From assembly GCF_004769405.1 (NCBI RefSeq), contig NZ_RQES01000005.1, positions 558,001-622,000 on the forward strand: a stretch of DNA of 64,000 bases, given 5' to 3'. The notes under the pieces are model-generated. The model worked only from the letters and a program-made list of their open reading frames with translations. It was not told where the DNA came from and did no database searches. Positions 15,820-25,992 of this stretch are shown piece by piece. Made by a program: the position numbers and the translations under genes. Every line of letters starts with the position of its first letter. Within the stretch, counting starts at the first letter, position 1. Source of the stretch: Leptospira selangorensis. Lineage in GTDB: Bacteria > Spirochaetota > Leptospiria > Leptospirales > Leptospiraceae.

Positions 15820-16698
15820 ATGAAAAATATAATTTTAGCCTCGTTACTAGCGACTAATGTAGCTTGTGCAACGGCGACCATAGTTACCGACACTGTGGAT
15901 GGTAAAACAGACAAGGTAATAGAACGAATTCAAAACGGGGAAAGTTTGGAATCCAATAAATGTGGGACCCCGTTATACCATGCGGCAAAAGCAGGAAACA
16001 AGGAACTTGTCCTGCTCCTTTTGCAAAAAGGGGCTAATCCAAATTCAAGATCTTCGGAATGTATCATGTCCAATGAGTCAGGTGTTATTCGAAAAGTAGG
16101 CGATAGAACTCCTTTAATTGGTGCAAATGGAAAAGAAATTGCAGATATACTTTTAAAGGCCGGAGCGAAGATAAATCAAGTCGCTTACTTGATCGCATCT
16201 AAAAACTCTCATGATGAAGATTTGAGTTATGGACTTCCAATTTCACCATTATTTAATGCAGTTCTTTCTGAGGATTATGATCTGGCTGAATTCTACTTAA
16301 GTAAGGGAGCGAAAGTTAATTTATATTTAACCGATGGCGAGAATATGTTTTTGAAATTCCTAAAAGAATTTTCGAAAAGTAATCCAAAAGCGAAATTGTT
16401 AACTGATAAGCTGATTGCTCATGGGGCTAAAAATTTAGATGTCTCTGTCGAATCTCAGAAGAGGATTGAAAAGATAAAATTATCCGGAACTTTTCATTTA
16501 ATCGATAACTCTACGACCAGGTTTCCGTTAAATATAATCGAAAGTATTGACAGGGATCCTACTCAGTTCGGTTTTTTAACCGATGACAGTGTGGACGGAA
16601 TGTCGCATCACGCAGTAGAATATAACGTTAGCGGCACGCAGCAAAATTTTCACGAATGGCATATCATAAAAATGATCTCTTTTCGTAATAAGAAATAA
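15820..16698 (+). CDS. Ankyrin-repeat lipoprotein
   Basis: In this 292-aa protein the N-terminus (MKNIILASLLATNVAC) is a short signal peptide with a loose spirochaetal lipobox (Cys16). Ankyrin-type repeats follow: GTPLYHAAKAGNKELVLLLLQKGANPN (written here only as a family match, about 48-74), a degenerate repeat near RTPLIGANGKEIADILLKAGAKIN, and one near SPLFNAVLSEDYDLAEFYLSKGAKVN. The last 80 residues are not ankyrin and are unassigned. Such proteins mediate protein contacts in the periplasm or at the surface. No clear Shine-Dalgarno is visible. A second lipoprotein follows after 78 nt. Confidence 0.75.
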   Translation: MKNIILASLLATNVACATATIVTDTVDGKTDKVIERIQNGESLESNKCGTPLYHAAKAGNKELVLLLLQKGANPNSRSSECIMSNESGVIRKVGDRTPLIGANGKEIADILLKAGAKINQVAYLIASKNSHDEDLSYGLPISPLFNAVLSEDYDLAEFYLSKGAKVNLYLTDGENMFLKFLKEFSKSNPKAKLLTDKLIAHGAKNLDVSVESQKRIEKIKLSGTFHLIDNSTTRFPLNIIESIDRDPTQFGFLTDDSVDGMSHHAVEYNVSGTQQNFHEWHIIKMISFRNKK

Positions 16699-16776
16699 TG
16701 GCCAAAAATATTCTTTTTATTGCATGAAAAAGCTGAAAGAGATTATTGTTTTTGAAATTTATATTTAAGAGGTTTT

Positions 16777-17364
16777 ATGAATAAATTGAAATTTTGTTTT
16801 TTATTTTTACTTACGGTCGGGTGTTCGAGTTTTGTCGTTATAGATCCTGCGAAGGATATTGATAAGCAAATATCGCAGGATAAAACACTGTATTTTTTTA
16901 AAGCGAATTTTGACGTAAGTCCGGCGAACCTTTATAACGTGACCTTGAATAATTTTGATCTTACCAATAGTCAGATTAGCGGTCATGAGATCGATTTGGG
17001 AGGAGGTTCTGCCGAAAAACCAGGGTTAATATCTGCTTGTTATCTAGTTGCCGGTAAAGATGTTATTTATGCGCTGAATGCAGTAGATATTAATGCATCG
17101 AACGGAAATCTTTCATTAAAACTTCCGGGTGGCGCAATATTTAATCTCATGACAGGTGGCTCTAAAAATCCGATCTTTGGGGGAACTCTTTCTTACACGA
17201 AAGGAAAACTCGCTACATCTGATGACGGTTTCGAAGAATGCAAAAAGGAAATTTCTGGGAAATATCCAAGTTTAGCTGCGAGTATTGCGAAATCGGAAGA
17301 ACTTTCGAAAATTTTTAAAAAAATCAGAGAAGCAAACCTTAAGAAGGGAAACGCTAAGAACTAA
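16777..17364 (+). CDS. Hypothetical lipoprotein
   Basis: This 195-aa protein has a signal peptide and lipobox (LLTVGC, Cys about 16). The mature part is beta-rich, contains two further Cys residues (near 88 and 152) that could pair, and ends in a Lys-rich helix. No family recognised. AGAGG 4 nt upstream supports the ATG. It probably shares a transcript with the ankyrin lipoprotein and ends before a hairpin at 17380. Confidence 0.65.
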   Translation: MNKLKFCFLFLLTVGCSSFVVIDPAKDIDKQISQDKTLYFFKANFDVSPANLYNVTLNNFDLTNSQISGHEIDLGGGSAEKPGLISACYLVAGKDVIYALNAVDINASNGNLSLKLPGGAIFNLMTGGSKNPIFGGTLSYTKGKLATSDDGFEECKKEISGKYPSLAASIAKSEELSKIFKKIREANLKKGNAKN

Positions 17365-17379
17365 ATTAAATTGAGTGTA

Positions 17380-17431
17380 CAAGGAAAAGGCCAATGGTAA
17401 ATACTTCAGCTTTCCGTTGCCTTTTTCCTTG
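17380..17431 (+). terminator. Long-loop imperfect hairpin
   Basis: CAAGGAAAAGGC (17380-17391) pairs with GCCTTTTTCCTTG (17419-17431), with one bulged base and a long loop. It is a plausible terminator for the lipoprotein pair. Confidence 0.4.
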
Positions 17432-17542
17432 ATTCTGTCTCATTTCTACCCGAGACTTGGGTTCAAAAACTTAAATGACAGGCCGAAACGGCCCCAGGTT
17501 ATAGTATTTTGAGTAATATTTCCCAATAATCGGTAGGAACAA

Positions 17543-19216
17543 ATGATGGCAACGAAAGCTCCGACGGACTCTTCGGCGGCAAAACAGGCTTTAAGCAAGT
17601 CTTCAGCAATAATCGAACAAGTAACCAAGGCCCTAGCGGCTAAATGTAGCTCCAATGGAAAAGTTTCCGTTTCCAAAATGGACCAAAACCAATTCGTACA
17701 ATACCAAATCGCTTGGTTGACCTCAGAACAAAAGATCGCAGAAAACTTTATCGATTACGCTTGGAACGATTCTCTCGGAACAGGTGAGCTTGAAAAATTA
17801 ATGGCTCAGGTTTTCGCAGCAGAAGTTGTTTCTCATATCCGCACAGAGTTTAGTTCCAGAACTTCCGAATATGGTATTTCTACTCAGGACTTAATTTCTA
17901 AATTATTCGATGAATCTACGAACAAGTTCTTAGAAGAAGCAAGCGCGATCGAGAACTATAACCATATCGCTGATCTTATCGTTTCATTAGGACATTTCGG
18001 TGCTTATGGTCTAAGCGAAGACCATGAAATGTTCCGCCAAACTTTCAAACAATTCGCAGAAGAAGTTGTGGCTCCTAAAGCAGAGCATGTTCACCGCCAC
18101 GACGACATCGTTCCGGAAGAGATCATCCAAGGTTTAAGAGACATGGGATGTTTCGGTCTTTGTATTCCTGAAAATTACGGCGGATTACAACCGAACGATA
18201 AAGCGGATAATATTTCCATGCTTGTCGTAACTGAAGAACTTTCTAGAGGATCTTTGGGGATAGCAGGATCTCTAATCACTCGTCCTGAAATTCTTTCCAA
18301 AGCATTATTAAAAGGTGGAACTGACGCTCAAAAAGAGAAGTGGCTTCCTTTGATCGCTTCCGGTGAGAAAATGGGCGGTATCATGGTAACTGAACCTAAT
18401 TACGGTTCTGATGTTGCCGGAGTTTCCGTAACCGCTAAAAAAGTGGACGGGGGCTGGTCCATCAATGGAGTTAAAACCTGGTGTACTTTTGCAGGATATG
18501 CAAACCTTCTTTTAATTCTTGTAAGAACTGAGTCCGATCCTGAGTTAAAACATAAAGGTCTTTCTATCGTTCTTGCAGAGAAGCCAAGCTTCACCGGTCA
18601 TGAATTTGATTATAAACAAGACGGTGGTGGAAGAATTTCCGGTAAAGCTATCGGAACTATCGGTTATCGCGGTATGCACTCTTTCGAAGTTTCTTTCGAA
18701 GACTATTTCGTTCCGGAAGAGAACCTGATAGGTGGCGAACCTGCAAGAGGAAAAGGATTCTATTTCCAAATGGAAGGTTTCTCCGGTGGAAGAATCCAAA
18801 CTGCAGCTCGTGCAAACGGTGTAATGCAAGCGGCTTTAGAAGCTGGTCTTCGTTACGCTCAAGAGAGACAAGTTTTCCAAAAACCAATCTTCGATTATAA
18901 CCTAACTAAGTATAAGATCGCTCGTATGGCGATGATTGTTCAGGCTTCTCGCCAGTTCACTAATACTGTAGCAAAACTTTTAGACAACCACCAAGGACAG
19001 ATGGAAGCGACTTTAATCAAGTTCTATGCTTCTAAAGTTGCTGAATGGGTAACAAGAGAAGCGATGCAGATTCATGGTGGAATGGGTTACGCGGAAGAAT
19101 ACGCAGTTTCTCGTTATTTCGTAGATGCTCGTGTATTCTCCATCTTTGAAGGTGCGGAAGAAGTTATGGCTCTTAGAGTAATTGCAAAATCTCTAATGGA
19201 CCAATATTCAGCTTAA
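17543..19216 (+). CDS. Acyl-CoA dehydrogenase with N-terminal extension
   Basis: This 557-aa flavoprotein has a C-terminal 390-residue part that is a typical acyl-CoA dehydrogenase. It shows the FAD/substrate-binding VTEPNYGSD motif (about 285), the WSINGVKTW strand, RxxGVMQAAL helices, and the last helix with HGGMGYAEE and an IFEGAEE Glu in the position of the catalytic base of many members. The first 150 residues are an extra helical domain with Ala/Ser-rich start. The enzyme oxidises an acyl-CoA to the enoyl-CoA, passing electrons to ETF. The substrate cannot be set from sequence. TAGGAA precedes the ATG. It ends at a strong bidirectional terminator. Confidence 0.85.
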   Translation: MMATKAPTDSSAAKQALSKSSAIIEQVTKALAAKCSSNGKVSVSKMDQNQFVQYQIAWLTSEQKIAENFIDYAWNDSLGTGELEKLMAQVFAAEVVSHIRTEFSSRTSEYGISTQDLISKLFDESTNKFLEEASAIENYNHIADLIVSLGHFGAYGLSEDHEMFRQTFKQFAEEVVAPKAEHVHRHDDIVPEEIIQGLRDMGCFGLCIPENYGGLQPNDKADNISMLVVTEELSRGSLGIAGSLITRPEILSKALLKGGTDAQKEKWLPLIASGEKMGGIMVTEPNYGSDVAGVSVTAKKVDGGWSINGVKTWCTFAGYANLLLILVRTESDPELKHKGLSIVLAEKPSFTGHEFDYKQDGGGRISGKAIGTIGYRGMHSFEVSFEDYFVPEENLIGGEPARGKGFYFQMEGFSGGRIQTAARANGVMQAALEAGLRYAQERQVFQKPIFDYNLTKYKIARMAMIVQASRQFTNTVAKLLDNHQGQMEATLIKFYASKVAEWVTREAMQIHGGMGYAEEYAVSRYFVDARVFSIFEGAEEVMALRVIAKSLMDQYSA

Positions 19217-19242
19217 AAGATCCTTCTTAAATTCTGAAGAAT

Positions 19243-19273
19243 AAAAAAGGAAGTCGAAAGACTTCCTTTTTTT
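19243..19273. terminator. Bidirectional perfect terminator
   Basis: AAAAAAGGAAGTC and GACTTCCTTTTTT form a perfect stem with a GAAA tetraloop, A run on one side and T run on the other. It serves the convergent genes at 17543 (+) and 19275 (-). Confidence 0.85.
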
Positions 19274-19274
19274 A

Positions 19275-19886
19275 TCAACTGGCGAGTTGTTCTACAAAGG
19301 CGAGAATGTCCGAATTGTCCCTTTCTAAAAACTCAAGAGTCCTTTCTACCAGATGATCCAAGTAATAGCTCGGATTATGATAATCTCTTAGGAACGATTT
19401 TACTTGTTCTATCTTTTCTTCAGGGATCCTGTCTTCTAAAACGATCTGGGCCAGTGCATAGATTCCAAATGCAGATTTGAATGGGTCATTTAGAGAAGAG
19501 ATGGAAATGATCTCATCTATATCAATTTCTTTGAATGTAGGGATTAGATCCCCGATCAATTCTAAAGCGCCTGTCGGAATAGTCCTATCCAAGGATTTAA
19601 CATAATTTATGAATAATCTATAAGACTGGGAATCTCCGATCCGAGAAAGCATATGAAAGAGCCCGGAAAGAAGTCTTTTGTGAAATCCCCAGGACAATCT
19701 GCCCGAATCCGCCTCTCTAATAGCTTGGTATAAAAAACTCCAAACCAGTTTGTCTCCGGATCTTGCTCTTTCGGATAATTGGTCCAACCAAAGATCGAAG
19801 TTCGGATTATCTGATTCCTTTTTGAGGAAATCCATCAGCTCAGAGGGAGTTTGTACAGAAGGGAGAGTAAGGGCAATTTTCGACAT
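19275..19886 (-). CDS. Hypothetical all-helical (HEAT-like) protein
   Basis: This 203-aa cytoplasmic protein has a pattern of amphipathic helix pairs suggesting HEAT/ARM-type repeats. There is no signal peptide or catalytic motif and I do not recognise a family. It starts at the ATG at 19886, and the Shine-Dalgarno is weak. It lies 108 nt downstream of ilvD on the same strand and could be read through from it. Confidence 0.6.
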   Translation of the reverse strand: MSKIALTLPSVQTPSELMDFLKKESDNPNFDLWLDQLSERARSGDKLVWSFLYQAIREADSGRLSWGFHKRLLSGLFHMLSRIGDSQSYRLFINYVKSLDRTIPTGALELIGDLIPTFKEIDIDEIISISSLNDPFKSAFGIYALAQIVLEDRIPEEKIEQVKSFLRDYHNPSYYLDHLVERTLEFLERDNSDILAFVEQLAS

Positions 19887-19994
19887 AAGTAGAAGATACT
19901 CTCTTTTAAGATCGGTTTCCAGTCTTTTTATCAGGCATCGACTTTTTATTCTTTTACAATTCCCTTACTCGAGGAATAGTTCTGTCTCATTAAA

Positions 19995-21851
19995 TTATTG
20001 ATGTTCTACCTGGCTAACGTCTCTAACGGCTCCGGTATGTGCAGAAGTAGTCATAGCGGCGTAAGCTCTTAATGCCGCGGAAACCGTTCTTTTTCTGGAC
20101 TTAGGTTTCCAAGCATCTTTGCCTTTATCGTTCATTCTATCTCTACGATCCGAAAGTTCTGCGTCACTCACTCTTAAGTGAATGGATCTGTCAGGAATAT
20201 CTATTTCTATAATATCACCCTCTTCTACGAGGCCGATGATTCCTCCGGCTGCTGCTTCCGGAGAAACATGTCCGATAGAAAGTCCGGAAGTTCCTCCCGA
20301 GAATCTTCCATCGGTTAGAAGTGCGCATGCTTTTCCTAAACCTTTGGATTTTAGATAAGAAGTAGGATATAACATTTCCTGCATTCCAGGTCCGCCTTTT
20401 GGACCTTCATAGCGGATTACGACTACGTCACCTTCTACCACTTCGTTGCCTAGAATTTTGGCCACAGCTTCCTCTTGGCTTTCCATTACTCTGGCTTTGC
20501 CCTTAAATTTCCAGATGGACTCGTCTACTCCTGCAGTTTTTACGATACAACCTTCAGGCGCGATATTTCCATAAAGAACTGCAAGTCCTCCGTCTTGGGA
20601 GTATGCATGTTCTACATCACGGATACACCCATTCGCTCTGTCCAAGTCCAGCTCAGGCCAACGTTTGTCTTGGGAGAATGCTTCGGTTGTAGGAACTCCA
20701 CCAGGTGCCGCGGAGAATAATGCGTATGCTTTGGAGTTTGCATTCTGACGAACGATATCCCATTCTTCTAAAGCTTTTCCTAATGTAGCAGAATGAACAG
20801 TAGGTACATCCCTGTGGAGAAGACCAGCCCTGTCCAATTCGGAGAGGATTCCGATGACTCCGCCTGCTCTATGAACATCTTCCATATGATATTTTTGAGT
20901 GGCAGGAGCAACTTTACAAACGCAAGGAACTCTTCTGGAGATAAGATCTATATCATGCATTTTGAAATTGATCCCAGCTTCGTGGGCAGCGGCAAGAATA
21001 TGGAGAACGGTGTTTGTGGATCCTCCCATTGCTACGTCTAAGCTCATCGCATTTTGGAAAGCTTCATGAGTTGCAATATTTCTAGGAAGAACTGACTCAT
21101 CGTCTTGTTCATAATATCTTTTTGCAAGATCTACGATCAATCTTCCTGCAGTTAAGAATAATTGTTTTCTGTCTGCATGAGTAGCTAACGTGGAACCGTT
21201 GCCAGGAAGAGAAAGTCCTAATGCTTCCGTAAGACAGTTCATTGAATTTGCAGTGAACATCCCCGAACAAGATCCGCAAGTAGGGCAAGCAGAACGTTCG
21301 ATTTGTTCTACAAGTTCATCTGGAACATTTTCGTTGGCGGCCTCTACCATTGCGTCCACCAAATCCAATTTTCGAATATCACCGTTCCAATTTACTTTTC
21401 CAGCTTCCATTGGTCCGCCGGAAACAAAAACGGTAGGTATATTCAATCGTAAGGCTGCCATGAGCATGCCCGGCGTAATCTTATCACAATTGGAAATACA
21501 GATAAGTGCATCCGCAGTATGAGCATTGACCATGTATTCGACTGAGTCGGCGATCAGGTCACGGCTTGGCAAAGAGTATAACATTCCGCCATGCCCCATG
21601 GCGATACCATCATCCACTGCGATGGTATTAAATTCTTTTGCGACGGCTCCCGCCTTCTCCACTTCTCTTGCGACCATTTGCCCTAGGTCTTTTAGATGAA
21701 CATGTCCTGGAACGAACTGAGTGAATGAGTTTGCAATTGCGATGATCGGTTTTCCGAAATCACCTTCTTTCATACCGGTGGCTCTCCAGAGTGCTCTGGC
21801 TCCGGCCATATTGCGTCCGTGGGTGGAAGTACGAGATCTTAACTGAGGCAT
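19995..21851 (-). CDS. ilvD: Dihydroxy-acid dehydratase
   Basis: This 618-aa IlvD is close to the usual length for the bacterial enzyme. It dehydrates 2,3-dihydroxy-isovalerate and -methylvalerate to the 2-keto acids in valine/isoleucine synthesis. Fe-S ligand motifs are present: SNCDKITPG (Cys about 122) and [18 protein letters not shown] (Cys about 195), together with the C-terminal [20 protein letters not shown] signature. AGGGAG about 9 nt before the ATG sets the start. It is divergent from the ethanolamine permease, with 96 nt between start codons. Confidence 0.96.
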   Translation of the reverse strand: MPQLRSRTSTHGRNMAGARALWRATGMKEGDFGKPIIAIANSFTQFVPGHVHLKDLGQMVAREVEKAGAVAKEFNTIAVDDGIAMGHGGMLYSLPSRDLIADSVEYMVNAHTADALICISNCDKITPGMLMAALRLNIPTVFVSGGPMEAGKVNWNGDIRKLDLVDAMVEAANENVPDELVEQIERSACPTCGSCSGMFTANSMNCLTEALGLSLPGNGSTLATHADRKQLFLTAGRLIVDLAKRYYEQDDESVLPRNIATHEAFQNAMSLDVAMGGSTNTVLHILAAAHEAGINFKMHDIDLISRRVPCVCKVAPATQKYHMEDVHRAGGVIGILSELDRAGLLHRDVPTVHSATLGKALEEWDIVRQNANSKAYALFSAAPGGVPTTEAFSQDKRWPELDLDRANGCIRDVEHAYSQDGGLAVLYGNIAPEGCIVKTAGVDESIWKFKGKARVMESQEEAVAKILGNEVVEGDVVVIRYEGPKGGPGMQEMLYPTSYLKSKGLGKACALLTDGRFSGGTSGLSIGHVSPEAAAGGIIGLVEEGDIIEIDIPDRSIHLRVSDAELSDRRDRMNDKGKDAWKPKSRKRTVSAALRAYAAMTTSAHTGAVRDVSQVEHQ

Positions 21852-21947
21852 ATTGAATGCTCCCTGGTATAAGTTTAGACGTCGAGTTTTTTCCTAAAGA
21901 AGAAACGAACTTGGAATAGGCACAGTTTTTGCTATTTAAGTCCAGAG

Positions 21948-23258
21948 ATGGAATCAAAAGAAGAATTCAGTCGAACCTTAGGTCCTTGGCTACTTTGGGG
22001 TTTAGGAGTCGGATACGTTATTTCAGGCATGTATTTTGGTTGGAACCTGGGTCTGCCAGTTGGTGGAACCTTGGGGTTAGGAATTGCCACCTTACTGATC
22101 ATTCTGCTATATGTTTGTTTTTCTTTCAGTTACACTGAACTCGCGTGTATGATCCCGAAAGCGGGAGGGGCATTCGACTACGGTAGGGAAGCTCTCGGAA
22201 ATGTTTGGGCCTATATCGTCGGCACCGCTCAGTTAATAGAATTTCTATTTGCACCTCCTGCGATTGCTGCGGCAATCGGAGCTTACTTCTCCTTATTCTT
22301 GCCGGGAATTGATCCGATTTGGATTGCAATCGTAGCTTATTTACTCTTTACAAGTTTGAATATACTTGGAGTAAAATTTGCAGCATCATTCGAGTTTGGA
22401 ATTACTATATTAGCAGTTTTTGAATTACTTTTATTTTCAGGACTTACACTTCCTAGTTTTTCTTGGGAGAAGTTCTCTTCCAATCCATTGCCAAACGGTT
22501 GGGGTGGCGCCTTATCTTCCTTACCTTTTGCTGTTTGGTTTTTTCTGGCGATAGAAGGAGTAGCAAATGTCGCAGAAGAAACTAAAGATCCTCAAAAGAA
22601 TATACTGATCGGATTCGGATCTGCATTAGCCACCTTAGTTGTACTTTGTGGATTGGTATTTTTTTCTTCCATAGGAGTGGGCGGTTGGGAGATGATCGTG
22701 TATCCGGAGCCTGGCGCTGTTGCTTCTGATTATCCTTTGCCACTCGCATTACGGAAATTATATGGAGAATCTGGTTGGGCTTTTCATCTTTTGATCACAA
22801 TCGGGCTCTTCGGTCTGATCGCTTCTTTTCACGGGATTATTTTGGCGGGGGGAAGAGCCAGTTTCGAATTTGGAAGAGCGAATTTTCTTCCTAAATTTTT
22901 CGGAAAGATCCATCCTAAATTCAAAACTCCTGCAAATGCTTTGATGGCAAATACTGCATTCGGGATCGCCGCATTATGCACAGGTAAAACATCCGAACTG
23001 ATCACATTGTCTGCATTCGGAGCTTTACTTTTGTATTTCTGTTCCATGATCAGTTTTTTTGTGCTCCGAAAAAAACAACCGGATAGAGAAAGACCATTTC
23101 AGGTCCCAGGAGGGAAAATTCTACCTTCTATCGCGCTTGTTTTGTCTGCGATCGTATTAGGGGTATGTGCTTGGCAGCATCCAATTCTATTCGGGATTTT
23201 TGTTTTGATCTTGGCAAGCGGATTGATCTGGGCAAGAGCTTCTATTTTTGGAAAATGA
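21948..23258 (+). CDS. eat: Ethanolamine permease (APC superfamily)
   Basis: This 436-aa polytopic protein of about 12 membrane segments belongs to the amino acid-polyamine-organocation superfamily, ethanolamine-permease branch (GWNLGLPVGGTLGLG in TM1-2, ELACMIPKAGGAFDYGREALG, FLAIEGVANVAEETKDP). It imports ethanolamine across the inner membrane. The assignment is strengthened by eutB starting 84 nt downstream and eutC overlapping eutB. No regulator (EutR- or EutV/W-like) or B12 riboswitch is seen in the window. The start ATG at 21948 has AAGTCCAGAG just upstream. Confidence 0.88.
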   Translation: MESKEEFSRTLGPWLLWGLGVGYVISGMYFGWNLGLPVGGTLGLGIATLLIILLYVCFSFSYTELACMIPKAGGAFDYGREALGNVWAYIVGTAQLIEFLFAPPAIAAAIGAYFSLFLPGIDPIWIAIVAYLLFTSLNILGVKFAASFEFGITILAVFELLLFSGLTLPSFSWEKFSSNPLPNGWGGALSSLPFAVWFFLAIEGVANVAEETKDPQKNILIGFGSALATLVVLCGLVFFSSIGVGGWEMIVYPEPGAVASDYPLPLALRKLYGESGWAFHLLITIGLFGLIASFHGIILAGGRASFEFGRANFLPKFFGKIHPKFKTPANALMANTAFGIAALCTGKTSELITLSAFGALLLYFCSMISFFVLRKKQPDRERPFQVPGGKILPSIALVLSAIVLGVCAWQHPILFGIFVLILASGLIWARASIFGK

Positions 23259-23342
23259 AAAGGCAATTTTCTTGATTTGGGATTTTTCAGAATTAGAGTA
23301 AGTAAGATCCAAGATCCTGAATGATATTAATAGGAAATCAAT

Positions 23343-24737
23343 ATGGGTTATAAAACCGTTCTTGGTAGGAAATCCTACGTTTTTCCTGATCTAAAAACTT
23401 TATTGGCTAAGGCAAGTCCACTTCGCTCAGGAGACCAATTGGCAGGCATCGCTGCTTCTACTCAAGAAGAAAGGGTGGCTGCTCAAATGGCTTTGGCGGA
23501 TCTACATCTATCAGAATTTTTGAATATAGAATTGATCCCCGGTGAAAAAGACGAGGTCACTCGACTAATTTTAGATTCTCATAACCGGTCTGCATTTTCT
23601 AAAATTTCTTCCCTTACTGTGGGAGAATTCCGCGATTTTCTTTTAAGAGAAAATACCGACTCGGAACTGATTTCCGAGATCCGAGATGGGATCACTCCTG
23701 AGATGGCTGCTGCCGTTTCTAAGTTAATGTCTAACCAGGATCTAATCCTGGTTTCTAAAAAATCTCCTGTAGTGACCAAGTTCAGGAACACAATTGGTCT
23801 TCCTGGGAGATTGTCTGCACGTTTACAACCAAATCATCCTACCGACGATCCGAAAGGAATTGCCGCAAGTATTTTGGATGGACTTTTATTAGGAAGTGGG
23901 GATGCAGTCATCGGTATTAATCCTGCGACAGATAACGTTCCTACCGTTATTGCACTTCTTAGGATGTTGGATTCTATTATCCAAAAATATTCTATTCCGA
24001 CCCAATCTTGTATTCTTTGTCATGTAACTACTTCTATGAAAGCAATGGAAGAAGGTGCTCCTCTTGATCTAGTATTTCAATCCATCGGAGGAAGTGAAGC
24101 TTTGAATAAAAGTTTCGGAGTGAATTTAAGTATTTTAGAAGAATCCAGACAGATGGCTTTAGAGTTAAACAGAGGGACTGTCGGGAGTAATGTAATGTAT
24201 TTTGAAACAGGACAGGGGAGCGGGTTGTCTGCAGGCGCTCATTTTGGTGTGGACCAACAAACTCTGGAAGCGAGAGCCTATGCAGTGGCAAAAAAATTCG
24301 ATCCTCTACTCGTGAACACTGTAGTTGGTTTTATCGGACCTGAATATCTATATAATGGAAAACAAATATTAAGAGCAGGGCTGGAAGATCATTTTTGCGG
24401 AAAACTTTTAGGCCTTCCTATGGGCGTGGATGTGTGTTATACAAATCATGCGGATGCGGACCAAGATGATATGGATACATTGCTTACTTTACTTGGGGCA
24501 GCTGGATGTAATTATATTATGGGAGTTCCGGGTGCTGATGATGTGATGTTGTCCTATCAAAGTACTTCTTTTCATGATGCATTATATCTGCGCCAGATTT
24601 TTGGATTAAGACCTGCTCCCGAATTCGAGAACTGGCTTTTGGAGAAAGGTTTATTCGAGACCACAAAACAATTTTTGCCTAAAGAAAATCAGAACAAGGT
24701 TTTACTCGAAGAAATTTTAGAGGATAAGGCCGGATGA
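23343..24737 (+). CDS. eutB: Ethanolamine ammonia-lyase large subunit
   Basis: This 464-aa EutB is the catalytic TIM-barrel subunit of the adenosylcobalamin-dependent enzyme that splits ethanolamine to acetaldehyde and ammonia. Recognisable stretches include AARAMALADLHLSEFL-like (VAAQMALADLHLSEF), GLPGRLSARLQPNHPTDDP, ILCHVTTSMKAMEEGAPLDL, FETGQGSGLSAGAH, NHADADQDDMDTL and YIMGVPGADDVMLSYQSTSFHD. Length is close to the enteric enzyme. The gene ends with an ATGA overlap into eutC. No carboxysome-like shell proteins, EutE or EutG are present in the window, so this looks like the simple, compartment-free form of the pathway. Confidence 0.96.
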   Translation: MGYKTVLGRKSYVFPDLKTLLAKASPLRSGDQLAGIAASTQEERVAAQMALADLHLSEFLNIELIPGEKDEVTRLILDSHNRSAFSKISSLTVGEFRDFLLRENTDSELISEIRDGITPEMAAAVSKLMSNQDLILVSKKSPVVTKFRNTIGLPGRLSARLQPNHPTDDPKGIAASILDGLLLGSGDAVIGINPATDNVPTVIALLRMLDSIIQKYSIPTQSCILCHVTTSMKAMEEGAPLDLVFQSIGGSEALNKSFGVNLSILEESRQMALELNRGTVGSNVMYFETGQGSGLSAGAHFGVDQQTLEARAYAVAKKFDPLLVNTVVGFIGPEYLYNGKQILRAGLEDHFCGKLLGLPMGVDVCYTNHADADQDDMDTLLTLLGAAGCNYIMGVPGADDVMLSYQSTSFHDALYLRQIFGLRPAPEFENWLLEKGLFETTKQFLPKENQNKVLLEEILEDKAG

Positions 24738-25516
24738 ATCCTAAAGAATTTTGGAAAAGTTTAACTTCTGCAAGAATTGGTATAGGAAGATCGGGTGGTT
24801 CTATTCCAACTTCCGAACTACTAAAATTCAGATTGGATCATGCAAGAGCAAGAGATGCTGTCTTAGCTGAACCGGATTTTGATACGATAAGTATAGACCT
24901 CGAAAAAATTTTCCAACCGTTAGGACTTGATATCGTTGGAGTGGAAAGTTTAGCAAAAAGTAGAGAAGAATATTTGCTAAGACCGGACTTGGGCCGTAGG
25001 ATCTCGGAGCCTTCTCGGTCTAGATTGGAATCCAAAAAGGGAAAATATGATCTTGTATTGATCGGGGTAGATGGGCTTTCCGCAAAGGCAGTCGATTCGA
25101 ATTTGGTTCCATTCTTACAAGTGCTGGTCCCTATTTTGTCCGAACAAAAATATAAGATCGCACCGTTTATCTTAGGAAAATTAGGAAGGGTTGCGATCGG
25201 AGATGAGATAGGAGAAATTTTAGGTGCCAAGGCAATTGTATTACTCATAGGGGAAAGGCCAGGGCTTACTTCCGCGGATAGTTTAGGAATGTATCTGACC
25301 TTCGATCCTAAGTTAGGCAAAACAGATGAGAGTCGAAATTGTATCTCTAATATACGCCCTGACGGCTTAGATTTCCGGAAGGCATCCTTAAAAACCGCTT
25401 ATTTACTTTCAGAATCTCTCAAACGAGGTATCTCAGGAGTGGATCTAAAAGATGAAATGACTCCGGACTTTTTAGAAAATTCGATAAATCTTTCGAATAT
25501 TGCAAATTCGACTTGA
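24734..25516 (+). CDS. eutC: Ethanolamine ammonia-lyase small subunit
   Basis: This 260-aa EutC is the cobalamin-contacting small subunit. It contains ARIGIGRSGGSIPT, RLDHARARDAV, LIGVDGLSAKAV, LLIGERPGLTSADSLGMYLTF and the CISNIRPDGL segment. It overlaps eutB by 4 nt (ATGA), ensuring balanced synthesis of the complex. It is shorter than the enteric protein mainly at the N-terminus, where the enteric extension is absent. It closes the permease-eutB-eutC operon. Confidence 0.94.
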   Translation: MNPKEFWKSLTSARIGIGRSGGSIPTSELLKFRLDHARARDAVLAEPDFDTISIDLEKIFQPLGLDIVGVESLAKSREEYLLRPDLGRRISEPSRSRLESKKGKYDLVLIGVDGLSAKAVDSNLVPFLQVLVPILSEQKYKIAPFILGKLGRVAIGDEIGEILGAKAIVLLIGERPGLTSADSLGMYLTFDPKLGKTDESRNCISNIRPDGLDFRKASLKTAYLLSESLKRGISGVDLKDEMTPDFLENSINLSNIANST

Positions 25517-25604
25517 ATCCTTGTCCTCAAAGGAATAGATTTTATACAATGAACTAAGTTGAGAAGGGGTCGGATACTTCTCAATAGGCGAAAAGGGAAA
25601 AGAG

Positions 25605-25835
25605 ATGTATAAAAATAATATAGAGTTTATCATTAACTCCACAAACAAAGATGAGCCTATGTATGGCATTCTTGCTCTGGTTAGTGATACATTAGAATCT
25701 ATGAAGGCGGATATTTCTTCCCAAAAAGCGGATGAAGAACAAAAGAAAGCATTTCGTTCCGCTATGAAAGATATGATCTCCGGTTTGATTAAATTGAACG
25801 GGATCGTAGAGGGGATGGGCCAAAGAGTTCGATAA
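25605..25835 (+). CDS. Small hypothetical protein
   Basis: This 76-aa soluble, helical, charged protein has no family that I recognise. GGGAAAAGAG lies directly before the ATG, and a perfect hairpin follows its stop, both favouring a real gene. It lies 88 nt after eutC and may have its own promoter. Confidence 0.55.
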   Translation: MYKNNIEFIINSTNKDEPMYGILALVSDTLESMKADISSQKADEEQKKAFRSAMKDMISGLIKLNGIVEGMGQRVR

Positions 25836-25865
25836 GCGGCCTGGTATTTCCCCCACAAATTTATT

Positions 25866-25886
25866 ACGAGCCTGATCCAGGCTCGT
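25866..25886. terminator. Perfect 9-bp hairpin
   Basis: ACGAGCCTG (25866-25874) and CAGGCTCGT (25878-25886) flank a 3-nt loop, 30 nt after the small gene's stop. Confidence 0.6.
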
Positions 25887-25992
25887 GAAGTTAATCATAA
25901 ATAATATTCTCACTTTTTATTTTTTAAAATAGATGGTTGTTCAATCGTATTAGATTGATTAACTCGCAATTACGCTATTTTGGGAGAAATAA

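Noticed and set aside
23259..23342. Possible B12 riboswitch before eutB
   Set aside because: The 84-nt gap is too short and has none of the conserved B12-box bases.
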